From Gnetum montanum (Eukaryota; Streptophyta; Gnetopsida; Gnetales; Gnetaceae), in contig MNCI01028413.1 of NCBI GenBank assembly GCA_015680685.1, forward strand, positions 134,740 through 198,739: DNA of 64,000 nt. The letters are read 5' to 3'. The position numbers and the translations under genes were made by a program. Below, one piece after another: positions 36,301-45,703 of the stretch; position 1 is the stretch's first letter; each line of letters starts with the position of its first letter. The notes under the pieces are model-generated. The model was not told the DNA's origin and made no database searches. It was given only the letters and a program-made list of their open reading frames with translations.

Positions 36301-39300
36301 TGCCACACCCGAGACTGTGCAACACTTCATTTCTGAATGTGCCTACATGCATGCCACATGGCGTTTTGCAGGTGCAGCCCCCCTAATGCGCCTCACAGGC
36401 GACTCTCGGGCAACACTACTTTTATGGGTAGCGTGGAAGATGAGAAATCATACAATCTTTCAGCAACACAGACTGTGCCCCCCCCCCCCCCCCAATTGGT
36501 GGTTTCCTAGGCCGTAACTGCGTGGAAAGAGATTGAGGCGACAATGGGAGTCATGTTGATGTATGAGCTTGATTGCACTGCATTCCAAGCGGATGAGGAG
36601 CTGTGGTTGATGGTGGAGCAGTGCGGCTGGAGTGGCACCCTGCAACAACTGGTCGATGACATGAACCTTTCAGATGATGCTTTTTCCACTAATTGGCATA
36701 ATGACTGAACCTACTTTCGGGGTGTAGAGGTCATCATCCTTGAGGCTTCGATTGCCAGGTGTCTAGGGGCCCAGGCCAATGGTGACGTCATTCTGCCATA
36801 TGCACGAGGGCTACAGGACGTAGAAATTTTCTTCAACGGGCCAGTGCCATGCATGTAGAGTACACAAGTTCCTAGATCCTCCCTGCCACGAATCTGGGCT
36901 TGAGCAGCGGATCTTGTGGATAGATTTTTTGTCTAGTTTGGCAACAGGTCTAAACTCCAAGGCATCCACTTCGCCTTCCTCAAATGCCTTAAAATGAGAC
37001 TTAGGGTTAACCTGCCACGATTTTTCTTGGCGGCCCTGCAACAACAGAGGTGAGGCTACCGCTCCAAGCTCATCTTGGCCTTGTGGCGGGAGGCAATGGG
37101 GGGCAACACCCGTCAAGGCTGCAGAGTGCCCCTTGCAGGGAGGCCCCCCATCTGACCCAACGTCTCTAGCCACCCGGGAGAGTCTGTGGACCTAGCTAGC
37201 AGTTACATATATGAGGAGAAGATGCAGCCATCAAGGATGGTGGCCCCCAAACCCTAGGGCGGAATCGGATGTGGTGCCGCCTGAAACCTTGGGGCGCAAC
37301 AAAATCAAGGATGAGGCGTTATAGCAAGTGGCACAAGAGGCCACAGCTGCAGTACACGACACCAAGCACCGGGAGTGGGAGGCAAAGTGGGAGGAAGCTC
37401 TCACGCAAGCTCGGGCCGAGATGGAAACCCAGTTCCATGAAAGGGAGTAGGAGAGAATAAGGCAACGAACCCTTTTGGCGGATGCAGCCCGGGCCCGTCT
37501 GGTGGACGAGATCTGTGCCCAAGTGAGGGATGAGTTGCTGCAGGAGGAGATCGCTCGCAAAGAGCGCGAGGTGGCTAAAAGAGCCTAGCACGAGCAAGAA
37601 CAAGAGGAGGAGGCACAAAGATAGCGCCAGCTAGACCGAGCACACGAATAGAGTGCATGCCAATGGCTTAGGGTAGGTCGATGTCCATACCTCATCCTGA
37701 GCATCAATTGTGACTGCACATGGGGGGAGCTCAGGCGCCACATCTGTCAAACCTCGATGCGTTTCCATCTAGATGTGTTGTTGACCCACACATTTTGTAA
37801 TATTTTGTACTCTATTTTCAATAATTTACTCCCGAACATTTCCTAAAAAAAAAGCCCTTATGAAAAGGAAGATTGGTAAAGTAGCAAGATTGGTTGGCAT
37901 CTCTATAGAGGTAATAGAACTCTATGAGAGATATAGAGATTGCTTGATTGAAAAATTTATTTAACAAGATTCAAGGGAAGGGGGAAATGCCAAATGATTA
38001 GAGGAGATGCATTGTAGTACCCATCCACAAAAATAAGGGAGACATCCAAAGCTATAGGAACTACAGTGGCATCAAACTTATAAGCCACACCACGAAAAAA
38101 TATATAGAATAACTTTTAAGGGAAGAATTAACAATTTCTAAGAATCAGTTTGGTTTTACGCATGGAAGATCAACAATGGAAGCTATCTTTTTGGTACAAT
38201 AGTTGATCAAGAAATTTAGGTGTAAGAAGAGGAATTTGCATATGATTTTTATTGACTTGAAGAAAGCTTATGATAAAGTTCTATGAGACCTTATTTGGTG
38301 GGCATTAAAGAGGAAGAATATTCCTATTGGGTACATAAAGGCTACTCAAGACATGTATGATAGAGGTACAACTCAAGTTAGCACTATGTGTGGAGAGACT
38401 TTATGCTATGAAAGTAGGGCTATACCAAGGATTTTCTCTATCCCCTTATTTGATTGCTATTATTATAGATGAGCTAACTAAAGATATTCAAGATGATATC
38501 CTTTGGTGTATTATTTTTGTTAATGATATTATTTTAGTGGATGAATCTAAAGAATTGGCTGTGAAAATGAAGACTTGGAGGAATACCATAGATTCAAAGA
38601 GGTGAAGATTAGCAAAAGTAAAACAAAAATACATGAAATGCATTTTTTGTGGAAAAATGAGAAATAAAGATACAAATATTAGAATCCAAAACCAAGAAGT
38701 TTCTCAATGTAAGCAATTCAAACACTTGGGGTCTCTTGTTCAAATAGATGGTGAGATTTACAATGATGTGATAGACAAAATTAAAGCATGATGAAAGAAA
38801 TGGCAAAAAGCTAATGGTGTGCTTGGTGATAGAAGAATTTCTGCTAGGTTAAAGGGTAAATTCTATAAAAATGTTATTGCGATCCTTTATATTGCAGAAC
38901 ATTAACCTATCAAAAACCAATAGGTTCAACACATACATTTGGTAGAGATGCATACGCTAAGGTAGATGGTGGGTATGACTTGGAAAGATCAAATCATAAA
39001 CTCTCTTATTAGGGGAAGTTTGAAAGTAGTACCCATAGATGATAAGATTAAAAAAAGTTGTCTTAGATGGTTTGGTCTTGTGCTAAGAAGACCACAAGAT
39101 GCTCTTGTTAGAAGAGGTTGATCCATTAAAGTTGAGGGGAACCAACAAAGAAGTACACCAAAACACACTTGGTTTCCTTGCATAAAGAAAGACATCCAAG
39201 ATTTAGGTATTAATGCTTATTTTGTAGAATAAAAGTGAATGGTGTGACACAACAAATATAGGCAACCCCATGTCGTTGGGATAAGGCAAGGATGATGCTG

Positions 39301-42300
39301 ATGATCATGTGCGCTTGTCACAAGGTATCCAACCCACCACTAGAGCTCAAGCTAATTTTAGAAGGTCTTGAGTATGGATATGAAGTGTTAGCCTAGTGGT
39401 AAGAATTTTAACATGAAAACCCATGTCATAGGTTAAATTCCAATAGGCAATGCTAAGTTATGGAAAATTCTGTAAAAGGAAATTTGGAATTGGTGTGGTC
39501 CAATAGATCCAAAAGTTTCTTAGTAGATGTAATTAAAAACATATGAGGAGATCATTGAAATTGGTCCATCCATCTGCCAACAGTGGATCTACATCATTTT
39601 CAATGAATCCATGGAAACTTCCACAGAGGGATAAGATCTAGTATAATGTATTATAGACGTTTGAGAGTTTATGACTGTTCTATATTTGTATATGTTACTA
39701 TTTGAATGTGTGTGTATTCACATACAAGTATCACCTATAGATTTCAAATCTAGATCCTTCTTAATTAATATAACCAAGCTGCTTATCGGTCTCTCTGTCA
39801 TAGTCTAGACCCAATGTGCATGCAGGCATGCAAATGTTCACATACTAAGTGTCCTATTTAGATGTATTATTATTCAGTCTTTCCAGCCAAGAGGCTGATT
39901 ATCATTAATGTTCATTATTTAATTAAGATGTAAAAATCTGTATCAACATATATTGATGATATGTTGTCTAGAAGCAACTTGATGCAAACAGAGACAAATA
40001 TCACAGCTACATTCTTTGTATGGTTAATTATTCTGTCATGATGATGTGGCTATGGGCAGTTTTAAGACTAAAATGTGTAATGCAGGATACCGGTGTCATA
40101 GCGTAGAATTTTCTGTCCATTTATATTATCCATGCTATTAAAGATATAAATAGCATTTAACCAGTACGTCTCTTGAATAAATATAAAAGTACAAAATTTG
40201 ACATGATCTCTAAAAAGATAGATCCTCAAGAACATCTTCAATAGAAACAATACATAAATATAACTACACACCCTCTTAAATTGGCTTCATTCCACCATTT
40301 TGTAAAAACATCTGGTAGCAATGGTGGCTGAACAATAAAAGCTTCAGCGCCTGCTAAGATCTATGTGCATGGAAAGACATTTGCAAACAGCAGTTTGATA
40401 TTGACTTTCAAAAAAGGAAAAAAAGAAAAAGAAAAGAAAAGGAAAAAGTATGTTAGAGATAGAGAGAAAGAGATACCTTTTTCTCAAGACGATCAACTGA
40501 ATTATGCAATGGATTTTCAACAGCCCATATCTGGATGCCTACACCAATACAAAATGAAACCTTCAATTTCAACAGTTTTGAATCGGTTTTCACATTCCTT
40601 GATAAATTTAGACGACAAAGTAAATTTTAATTCTACAGCATTCAAAAAAGAATCTCTAGTCTTCAGCCTTAGACACAAAGGTCTGTTTCATCCTAATTAT
40701 AAATAATTCAAAACTTGAGAGAATGGCCTAATTATAAAGAATTAAATGTTTGAGAAAATACTACAAGCAATAGACTAACTTGCCTGAAGAAATCAAACCA
40801 TCTTCACGAAGATGATGCCCAAGTTCTAGTAAATCAAAACAGTTTTTAGAAAGACAATTGAAAACCCAATGGTTTTTCAATGGATGCCCTGTAGACAGTG
40901 AAAAACAATTGAAAACAATAAAAAGTTCACAATGTTTTTAAAGAATAGCATATCTTCTCGTAAGTCATCTATCAAGTACCTCCAGATTTAATAATTATGT
41001 ATAGTAAACAAAAAGAATGGCACTAAACATACCTCCTGATACAAAAAGAAGAGATCCACCATGTGGACGATTTTTAATTTTTCTTACAGCATCCAATATC
41101 TGGTTTTTGAGGTTCAAATTTGTTCTCATTTGAGCTGCAACAGTTCTAACTTGCCAACATTCTGACGTAGCATTTACAATAGAATCACTAGAAAAACTCT
41201 CCTCAGTTCCTGAATCTTTAGTATAGGCTGAAGTTCTTGACCATATGTCAAGAGGAAAAGAAAAGGGGTGCTTAATATCAGGATAAACAACAGCCTGGAT
41301 GATCCCATCTGAGAAACAGTTTTTCTCAAGTCCCTGCATTGTTATTTGAAACAATCAGGTAAGTCATGTACATTCAAAAACGAAATAAAAAGCTGATAAC
41401 TATTACACTGTCAAATTTGAGTTGATAACTTCATTGTTCATGTTTCTATTAGATGGTTATGCTAGAACATAGAAAGAATGCAATTAAAACCTTGAAATAG
41501 AAAAAAAAAAACCAAAGAAAGAAAAAAGTAAAGAAACACATGCACACACAGAGTGCACAGATTCCATTAGTTACAGGGCTTTCATGTAAACCTGAACAAT
41601 GTTGGCTTGAAGTTGCAATGTGATCTTTGCTCATGAATGACTAAAAAACAAATTCAAAATTTTTTTAGCTTAACTGTAGGATAAGTGAAACACAACATAT
41701 TAAATGAATTGAATTTAATCACCAAAGAACTATCCACACCCATAGAAAGTAATAACAAAATTAACTGACTATTTCATCAGGATAATCTTGAAAACGAGGA
41801 CACTTATGAGCTCAATCTCAATCACTATATTAAACTAAAGTAAACATTGGATTCATAAGTATTGATATTGTTTAATAATGATAGATGTTCAAGGGAAATG
41901 CTCCTGAAATAACTGTAATATAGTTTAATTAGAATTTTATAACTGAGCATTACCTATTACAATTGAACCCATAACTTGGAGCTTTCACATCAAGAAGAGT
42001 CTTACCACTAAGCTAAAACCTCATAAAACAATGACATGGATTTTCATTTATTGCATATGCTTTGCATACACTGCTTTGTCATGAAAAGAAGACATCCCAA
42101 AACATGATTATGATTCAGCTTGTAATAATACGTGTTTATTTAGAAACTGACTAAATTAAAGGAGCTCCATTACTTTCATCAAATAGTTGGTCCATATGAG
42201 TAGCTGCAAATAAACTTAAAATTTAACATTAAACACAAATGTTGTCACTTATGTCACGGACATATGACCATTACATTCACAACCATCTAATAATTATTGA

Positions 42301-42889
42301 GTAATAATCATTCAATTTGTTGAACATATCATGAAGAGAACCTCAAATCCAGCTCGAAGAAACAACATAAATTGCAACTTGGAGTAACAACACAAATTGC
42401 AACTTGAAGTAACATATACATTATCTAAGTTTTATGACTTCATCAAATATGAAATTCAGACGCAAGTTTAAAATATGTTTAAGAACATGGTTTTATGGAT
42501 AAAGTTTTCAAGCTTTTTGGATAGGTCTCCTCAGACGATGGCTTTCCTCGTCTTTACGAATTTTCTCGTTAAAATTTATTCCTACGGATCAATTTCAAGT
42601 AATCATAAGACCCAGTTTTCCATATGAATCTAATATTGATAAAAAAAAATACCTGAGAAAAAGCAACTGCTGAGGATTGAGAAGTTGGGTGCTCTAGCAT
42701 GCGAACAAATCCATGACGCTCGAACAAATTAGGCTTCGTTGACGCGGTACCGCTGCGAATACATCTGACTCTACAAGATTTCCTTGTGTGATATTTTAAA
42801 AACCTCATATCTCCTAGGACTATCGGTAAATTGCAACAGCGAATTCTTGTTACCTCCATGCAAGCAATGTAGATTTTTAGCTTATCCAT
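18307..42889 (-). CDS. Eight-exon gene spread over 24.6 kb; MTHFR-like TIM-barrel protein, 363 aa
   Basis: Exons in transcript order: 42653-42889, 41033-41333, 40784-40888, 40477-40538, 40272-40360, 28564-28655, 20842-20970, 18307-18383. The spliced length is 1,092 nt and every junction keeps frame. Seen: LLFVSGG (exon 2), IWAVENPL and DRLEKK (exon 4), AGAEAFIVQPPLLP and KWW (exon 5), VIVGIPVITSSRNFKFW (exon 6), VHLMPIT (exon 8). The order resembles methylenetetrahydrofolate reductase-like barrels. It lacks the C-terminal regulatory half of eukaryotic MTHFR, so substrate and activity are open. Exon 1 is basic with an RCC/RKSCRVRC stretch, possibly a plastid transit peptide; translation could start at Met1 or Met11. 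Oddities: a GC donor after exon 3, and introns of 11.6 kb and 7.6 kb holding antisense LINEs. The exon 7-8 join (donor GTAATT) is least certain; a small exon may be missing there. Confidence 0.72.
20403..20495 (-). mobile_element. SINE-like copy (S5), degenerate head
   Basis: The minus strand has a B-box-like GGTTCAATCC and the family tail GAGTTATGCTAAGTTAT. The A box is not recognisable. It lies in the intron between exons 7 and 8 of the large minus-strand gene. Confidence 0.4.
20525..20615 (+). mobile_element. SINE-like copy (S6), degenerate
   Basis: It carries TAGCTTGTTACCAAGG, then AAGTTATGGGTTTAATTCC, the same order of A-box-like and B-box-like blocks as the other copies. It is more diverged. 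It lies about 30 bp from S5 in the opposite orientation. Confidence 0.35.
21930..22115 (+). mobile_element. Fragment of a third LINE family (reverse-transcriptase palm part)
   Basis: The plus-strand frame reads LRHCMEVAKKPNKNTFIYVV and then FAKAYDSV, which fits RT motif A of LINEs (F.KAYDSV). It ends abruptly where the GC-rich L1-type LINE begins near 22116. Only about 180 bp remain, in an intron of the large minus-strand gene. Confidence 0.5.
22138..22199 (+). repeat. 40-bp direct repeat abutting an assembly gap
   Basis: CCGTAAGGGCTAGATACACC occurs at 22138 and again at 22178, and the second copy runs straight into Ns. The gap may hide more copies that the assembler could not resolve. Confidence 0.7.
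22200..22287. other. Assembly gap (88 N)
   Basis: Run of N inside LINE copy 1. Single Ns also occur at 24448, 27181, 27326 and 33050, all next to short duplications or C tracts, so they mark assembly joins in repetitive DNA. Confidence 0.95.
22586..25584 (+). pseudogene. LINE ORF2, copy 1: endonuclease, reverse transcriptase, zinc finger (broken)
   Basis: It starts MKLFSWNYRGQG with an APE-type endonuclease (CLQETKL, later VVGDFNQRLHPWE). The thumb/finger region FRFEAAWLAKPW is at 23273 and RT begins at about 23830 (GGKAPGPDGWSLEF). The catalytic box HYVDDTMLLS (about 24560) is intact. A terminal zf-RVT (CLAC..G..ETAQHFMFNC) sits at about 25440-25500. Breaks: stop at 22894 with frame changes in the endonuclease; TAG at 23575 where copy 2 has TGG; a net deletion of about 19 bp near 24150, where copy 2 keeps GVNQIGF; a small duplication beside the N at 24448; and a frame change in the C-rich tract at 25540-25570. 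Not functional. Confidence 0.8.
25585..27000 (+). pseudogene. Conserved extra coding segment after the zinc finger of LINE copy 1
   Basis: After the zinc finger, coding similarity to copy 2 continues for about 1.4 kb. Shared blocks are WVAWK, WKEIE, the QCGW region, DDAF..NW.ND and TFFRG. Also shared are LQD.E.FF.GPVP, QVPRSSLPR.WA, DLVD.FF.QFGN, SKLQG.HFAFL.CLK and VNLPRFF..AL. A charged helix-forming stretch (RLIDEIRAQVRDEL) and a last block ELRRHICQTS..HLD follow. Whether it is an ORF2 extension or a separate ORF is unclear because of stops (for example TAG at 25683 and 25783). No RNase H motif, which many plant L1s have here, was seen. Confidence 0.6.
27238..27360 (+). repeat. Short GC-rich tandem repeat with poly(C) tract
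   Basis: The unit GGTGGGGGGCGCCCCCTGCT, followed by GTCCTT, is repeated about 2.5 times and runs into about 20 consecutive C and an N at 27326. This is probably the 3' part of LINE copy 1. Confidence 0.7.
27381..28059. other. Intron sequence without recognisable features
   Basis: AT-rich part of the 7.6-kb intron. A short stretch TCTTGCATATAACTT recurs at 27784 and 27879; nothing else stands out. Confidence 0.4.
28060..28205 (+). mobile_element. Au-type tRNA-derived SINE
   Basis: A-box-like TGGCAAGTTG (28085-28094) and B-box GGGTTCAAGCTTGGGC (28119-28134). The 3' part contains AAAAAGGTTAGG and ACCCTCCCAAGACCCA, which resemble the Au SINE body (a family known widely in plants). It lies about 360 bp from exon 6 of the large minus-strand gene. 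The family call is from memory of the consensus, not a search. Confidence 0.5.
28656..30575. other. Intron sequence with GA-rich microsatellite
   Basis: AT-rich part of the 11.6-kb intron. A GA/GGGA-rich low-complexity tract lies at 29293-29345. No gene is recognised. Confidence 0.45.
30580..31943 (+). pseudogene. Older RTE-like LINE, 5' part (endonuclease region, decayed)
   Basis: Read with many stops, the plus strand shows the APE endonuclease of the common plant RTE-like LINE: ACL.ETK, GDRIISLKIVLG, then SVYASQVGLKDDVKRTF (30865-30910), EGDFNGHV, YDLAIQEKD and ILMRNRD. After that come KWWNLKEEKIPLFKDRFLAE (31322) and WKIYFQGLLN near 31809-31840. A segment of about 22 bp (AGATGAAGTTGAAGACATGA) occurs at 31861 and again at 31948. 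The element is split by LINE copy 2 and continues at 37855. Confidence 0.65.
32028..32057 (+). repeat. Poly(G) tract
   Basis: About 25 G in a row, then C, then 8 G, at the 5' end of LINE copy 2. Further long G or C runs in the same element lie at 33810-33831, 34508-34519, 35894-35911 and 36478-36493. Confidence 0.9.
32240..32887 (+). pseudogene. LINE ORF1, copy 2: DUF4283-like domain with zinc-knuckle end
   Basis: The first part reads WSLIGRFVPGRLPTDGVNL and the second CEMDLFAQAPMWISVFGIPW, LEFLKQMARFFGEF and CFCMWRNPLAKDL. This is the order seen in plant LINE ORF1/DUF4283 proteins, which bind the element RNA. It ends with CACCGKPSH, a partial CCHC knuckle. Frame changes and stops (about 32452 and 32518) separate the pieces. 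Copy 1 has no equivalent. Confidence 0.6.
33378..36370 (+). pseudogene. LINE ORF2, copy 2: endonuclease, reverse transcriptase, zinc finger (broken)
   Basis: It starts ATG AAG ATC TTC AGC TAG, where copy 1 has TGG. Endonuclease blocks CLQETKLQA and VGDFNHKLHPWEKS (33757) are present, and the segment DLPIENYKFTWSNRWKGPNR is better kept than in copy 1. RT starts near 34650 (SGKAPGLDGWSLEFF), with GVNQIGFVQGRTLQDQ retained at about 34977. The catalytic box HYTDDTMLLS lies near 35390. The zinc-finger remnant CPLC..ETVQHFISEC is at 36290-36340. Stops TAG occur at 34303, 34312 and 35128 where copy 1 has CAG, CAG and TGG. A frame change is seen near 35265, and poly(C/G) tracts break the frame at 33810, 34508 and 35894. 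Confidence 0.78.
36380..37790 (+). pseudogene. Conserved extra coding segment after the zinc finger of LINE copy 2
   Basis: It matches the copy 1 segment block by block: WVAWK, WKEIE, LWLMVEQCGW, DDAFSTNW, then TYFRGVEV, LQDVEIFFNGPVP, QVPRSSLPR, SKLQGIHFAFLKCLK and VNLPRFF. A glutamate- and arginine-rich helix-like part with DEICAQVRDELLQEE follows at 37500-37550. The last block is CPYLILSINCDCTWGELRRH and then ICQTS (37680-37755). It ends about 90 bp before the poly(A). Several TAG stops interrupt it. Confidence 0.6.
37855..39310 (+). pseudogene. Older RTE-like LINE, 3' part (reverse transcriptase, decayed)
   Basis: Continuation of 30580-31943. Seen: NQFGFTHGRSTMEAIFLV (38143), MIFIDLKKAYDKV (38240-38280), then GLYQGFSLSPYLIAIIIDEL (38418). 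The catalytic box reads FVNDIILVDE where FADDIVL is usual, so one catalytic Asp is lost. Then GSLVQIDGEIYNDV and CLRWFGLVLRRPQDALVRRG follow. The 3' end has GGGATAAGGCAAGGATGATG and ATGATC, like the short tandem 3' tails of RTE elements. Many stops; dead. Confidence 0.7.
39380..39495 (+). mobile_element. tRNA-derived SINE-like copy (S3)
   Basis: Head GAAGTGTTAGCCTAGTGG (39382-39399), B-box-like GGTTAAATTCC (39431-39441) and tail GGCAATGCTAAGTTATGG. It lies in the 11.6-kb intron, just after the RTE-like LINE. Confidence 0.55.
39496..40271. other. Intron sequence without recognisable features
   Basis: AT-rich end of the 11.6-kb intron of the large minus-strand gene. No element or ORF of note was seen. 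Confidence 0.4.
41915..42030 (-). mobile_element. tRNA-derived SINE-like copy (S4)
   Basis: On the minus strand: GAGGTTTTAGCTTAGTGG, then AAGTTATGGGTTCAATTG and the tail GGTAATGCTCAGTTATAA. All three blocks align with S1 and S3. It lies in intron 1 of the large minus-strand gene. Confidence 0.55.
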
Positions 42890-45698
42890 GATTAGTAGTT
42901 TGATGACCAGAAACCTTGATCTCTTAACGTCATCAAATAAGTTTGTAAATCACGATATCGATCAAATGTTTCTTCAAAAGGGTAAATGCAAGATCATGGA
43001 ACATTATTGAAAAGTCCTCGATTTGTTCCTAAAGCATGAACGCATGGCATTTCAGAATGATCTGGCTAAAAGTTGGTTATTGCAAATTGCTGCAGGCTTT
43101 GGTACTATTGCTTATTTCTGTTCGTATGCGTCTTCCTCTTAAAAGCTTAAAGAGAGTTACCAATTCAATTAAGCTGGAGTTAATAATTTAGCCTGGCAGT
43201 TATATCAGATAAAAAATTAATTCAATGTATTCGTTCAACCTGTTTAAACCGGTAATTGCATTGTAATATCAAAATAAAAATAAAAAAGTAATCAAACTGA
43301 TTGTTTCAACATGTTTAAACTAGGAATTGCATTGAAATATCTAAAAAATTAATTTAATTGTTTCGTCGAAGATGTTTAAACTAGTAATTAATTTGTAATA
43401 ACAAATAAAAAATTTAATTTAATGTATTTGTTAAAAATTGTGGTAGATGATGATCACGATAAGAAATAAAAAGAAATAAAGAAATAAAATTAATGGTTTA
43501 TATAATTTTTACTAAATATAATATTTTTTCAAGGTAAGGTGATAATTAGTAATATGCCGAGAACAACATCCTGTTGATATTGGGCTTTGAACCAGACTTC
43601 AAAAACAAATTTTTAATATTTATTTATTTTTACATGTGTTTTTCTTTCCTATTGTATTACTTGTTTGTCCCGTATTGAATAGGGGAAACCGATCCTGTCT
43701 CTACATATACTATTGCATGCTCCATTGGCATCACATATAAATGGATATAAAATGTAAACAGGTCAGTACAAAAGCCATCACCTAAACAAATGGGGTCAAT
43801 ACAAAAGCTGAGTGAGAGCCTTTATACAAACCCTATCAATGTAGTGTGAGGTTGTGTTGGAGGTGCATCACACATGTCAATCTATATAGGTCACAAGCAC
43901 ACATACCTAATGTAGACGAATTAGTACTATTCAATCTATCATACACGTCAATCTATATAGGTCATGAGCATCAGTGTAAGTGCATATTACACACCCTATT
44001 ACATGAGCATCAGTGTAAGTGCATATTACACAAGAATCACACACCCTATTACAAGACTCGTTGAGTTTCCACAAGCACTCACAAAGTCTCAAGTTTTTTT
44101 TTGCTTGCCAAGTAACTCACAACTCACGAGTATTTTGAAAGGGCCAAAGGAGTAAAAATTCAAATTTCAATGAGTTATTTTCACTGTTCTATGAGTTTGT
44201 TGAGTCACTCACTAAGTTTAAGTTTATTTTGACAAAAATGAGTCACTTGGAGAAGTTGAGTCTTGTAACACTGATTACACATAGTACCTCATACACAAGC
44301 ATCTCTCAATTATTACACTCCTTCCATAAGCATTGGATATTGCATTATGATTATGATTTGTATATTGGGTGTGATCTCGGTGGGCTATTGGAGGATGAGT
44401 TAGTTTGTTATGATTACGCTTTATATGTTATGATGCTTTGACTTTTATGTTATAATTAAGATATATTTACACGTGTAACTAACATGATTATATACACTAG
44501 TTCTATGCAATGTACTAGATAGGTGATGTGGTTGGCTAGGACATTGGATTGGGGTATAAGAGCAACTATTCGGTACATATTCATGCCTTATGTATGCTTT
44601 TGGAATTTATGCATTTGAGCTATAGCACTATGATGTATGCTGCTTGAATGTAATTTTAGCATGTGGATATGTAGTGTGTTTGATATGGATCTCATAGGTT
44701 CAAACAGATTTTAATTTGGAATCCTAGTGTATTTGTTATGCATGTTTGAAGTGCAAGGCATTAGGTGGGGAGGAAATAAAAAAATAGACTTATGAAAAAG
44801 TATATAGTTAAGAAAAATAAAATAAATGTAAAGCTCTAGTGTTGCGTAAGTGAAAAGGCAAAAAAAAGTAACTTTGATGTATAATGTGCTTTATACATTA
44901 TGTATTAAAAAAAGCCCCACTATCTTTCTTTTTTATTGGCATCGCCTTCTACATCATTTACCCATAGAATTTGGGTTTTTGCTTTTTTCTTCTATTTTTT
45001 CTGCAAACAAAAATTGAGTTTGAATTTGTTCTTCCCTGTTTCTTCTATCCTTTTTTGTTTTCAACTCTTTTTTTGAATTTTGAGCTTTGTGGATGGGTTT
45101 TTCTTTGCTTTGAGTTTGGATTTGGAATTATTACAGTTAGATCAACATGGATATGAAATTTGTTTGGAGTGAAACAGAGTTTTGCCAAATTTATGAGGAT
45201 TTTATGCTTGTTTTAGACTTTTTAGTTCAACAAATTTAATTGATGGGTTGTCTTTACCTTTTTCCTATATTTTTGTACTAGATTAGCATATATAATTATG
45301 TGAAGTGGGCATGTAGGGTAGATAATTTAATGATTAAATTTGGAGGAATTGTTTTGTGGATTACCTAAAATTTATAGTTTTGTTGCAAATTATTTATGAA
45401 TAGATATTTGATGAATGAAATGATGTGGACTTGTGGAATATTAGATGTGATGTTGATGGGTCTAGCATGACTTTGATATGATGTTTTATGGGCATGTTTT
45501 TGTGCAGGTATTTTTGGGAGTTTCAATTATCATTGCCTATTATTAAATATTATTATTTATTATTTTATTAATTAAATTTTAAATACACATAACTGCGTTC
45601 CTAGGAGTTTGATTGAGGTGAAATTGGTCTTGTTGAGATCATCTTTTGATGTACTTTCTAATCATGAAATTTGTTCTCTTTAGGCATCTATCATCTTG
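42890..45698. other. Upstream region of the large minus-strand gene and left flank of element A
   Basis: AT-rich. The first few hundred bp should be the promoter and 5' UTR of the minus-strand gene, but no motif could be fixed. A short tandem repeat lies at 43866-44055. The T-rich ORF near 44971-45156 is low-complexity. No gene is recognised. Confidence 0.4.
43866..44055 (+). repeat. Short tandem/dispersed repeat with 39-bp period
   Basis: CATGAGCATCAGTGTAAGTG occurs at 43963 and 44002, the second copy with an insertion of about 15 bp near its end. A leading block GTCAATCTATATAGGTCA occurs at about 43876 and 43947. Confidence 0.65.
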
Positions 45699-45703
45699 GA
45701 GGT
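45699..45703 (+). other. Target-site duplication of element A, left copy (GAGGT)
   Basis: GAGGT directly precedes the left LTR and recurs directly after the right LTR at 62436-62440. A 5-bp duplication is normal for Ty3/gypsy integration. Confidence 0.85.

Larger units (their letters stand above)
31944..37854 (+). mobile_element. L1-type LINE, copy 2, inserted in the RTE-like LINE
   Basis: GC-rich element with ORF1, ORF2 and the conserved extra segment, ending in A9 (37845-37853). A candidate target duplication CCCTTATG occurs at 31936-31943 and 37855-37862. The RTE-like reading resumes after it. It is longer than copy 1 because ORF1 is kept. Like copy 1, it is antisense to the host gene. 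Confidence 0.8.

Noticed and set aside
40995-41354. 119-aa minus-strand ORF as a gene of its own
   Set aside because: It is exon 2 (41033-41333) of the large gene with intron read-through at both ends.
43963-44055. CRISPR-like spaced repeats
   Set aside because: Plant nuclear DNA, only two units, and spacers are not distinct; simple tandem repeat.
44971-45156. Membrane-protein-like ORF rich in Phe and Leu
   Set aside because: Low-complexity T-rich DNA; no start context, no homologous pattern.
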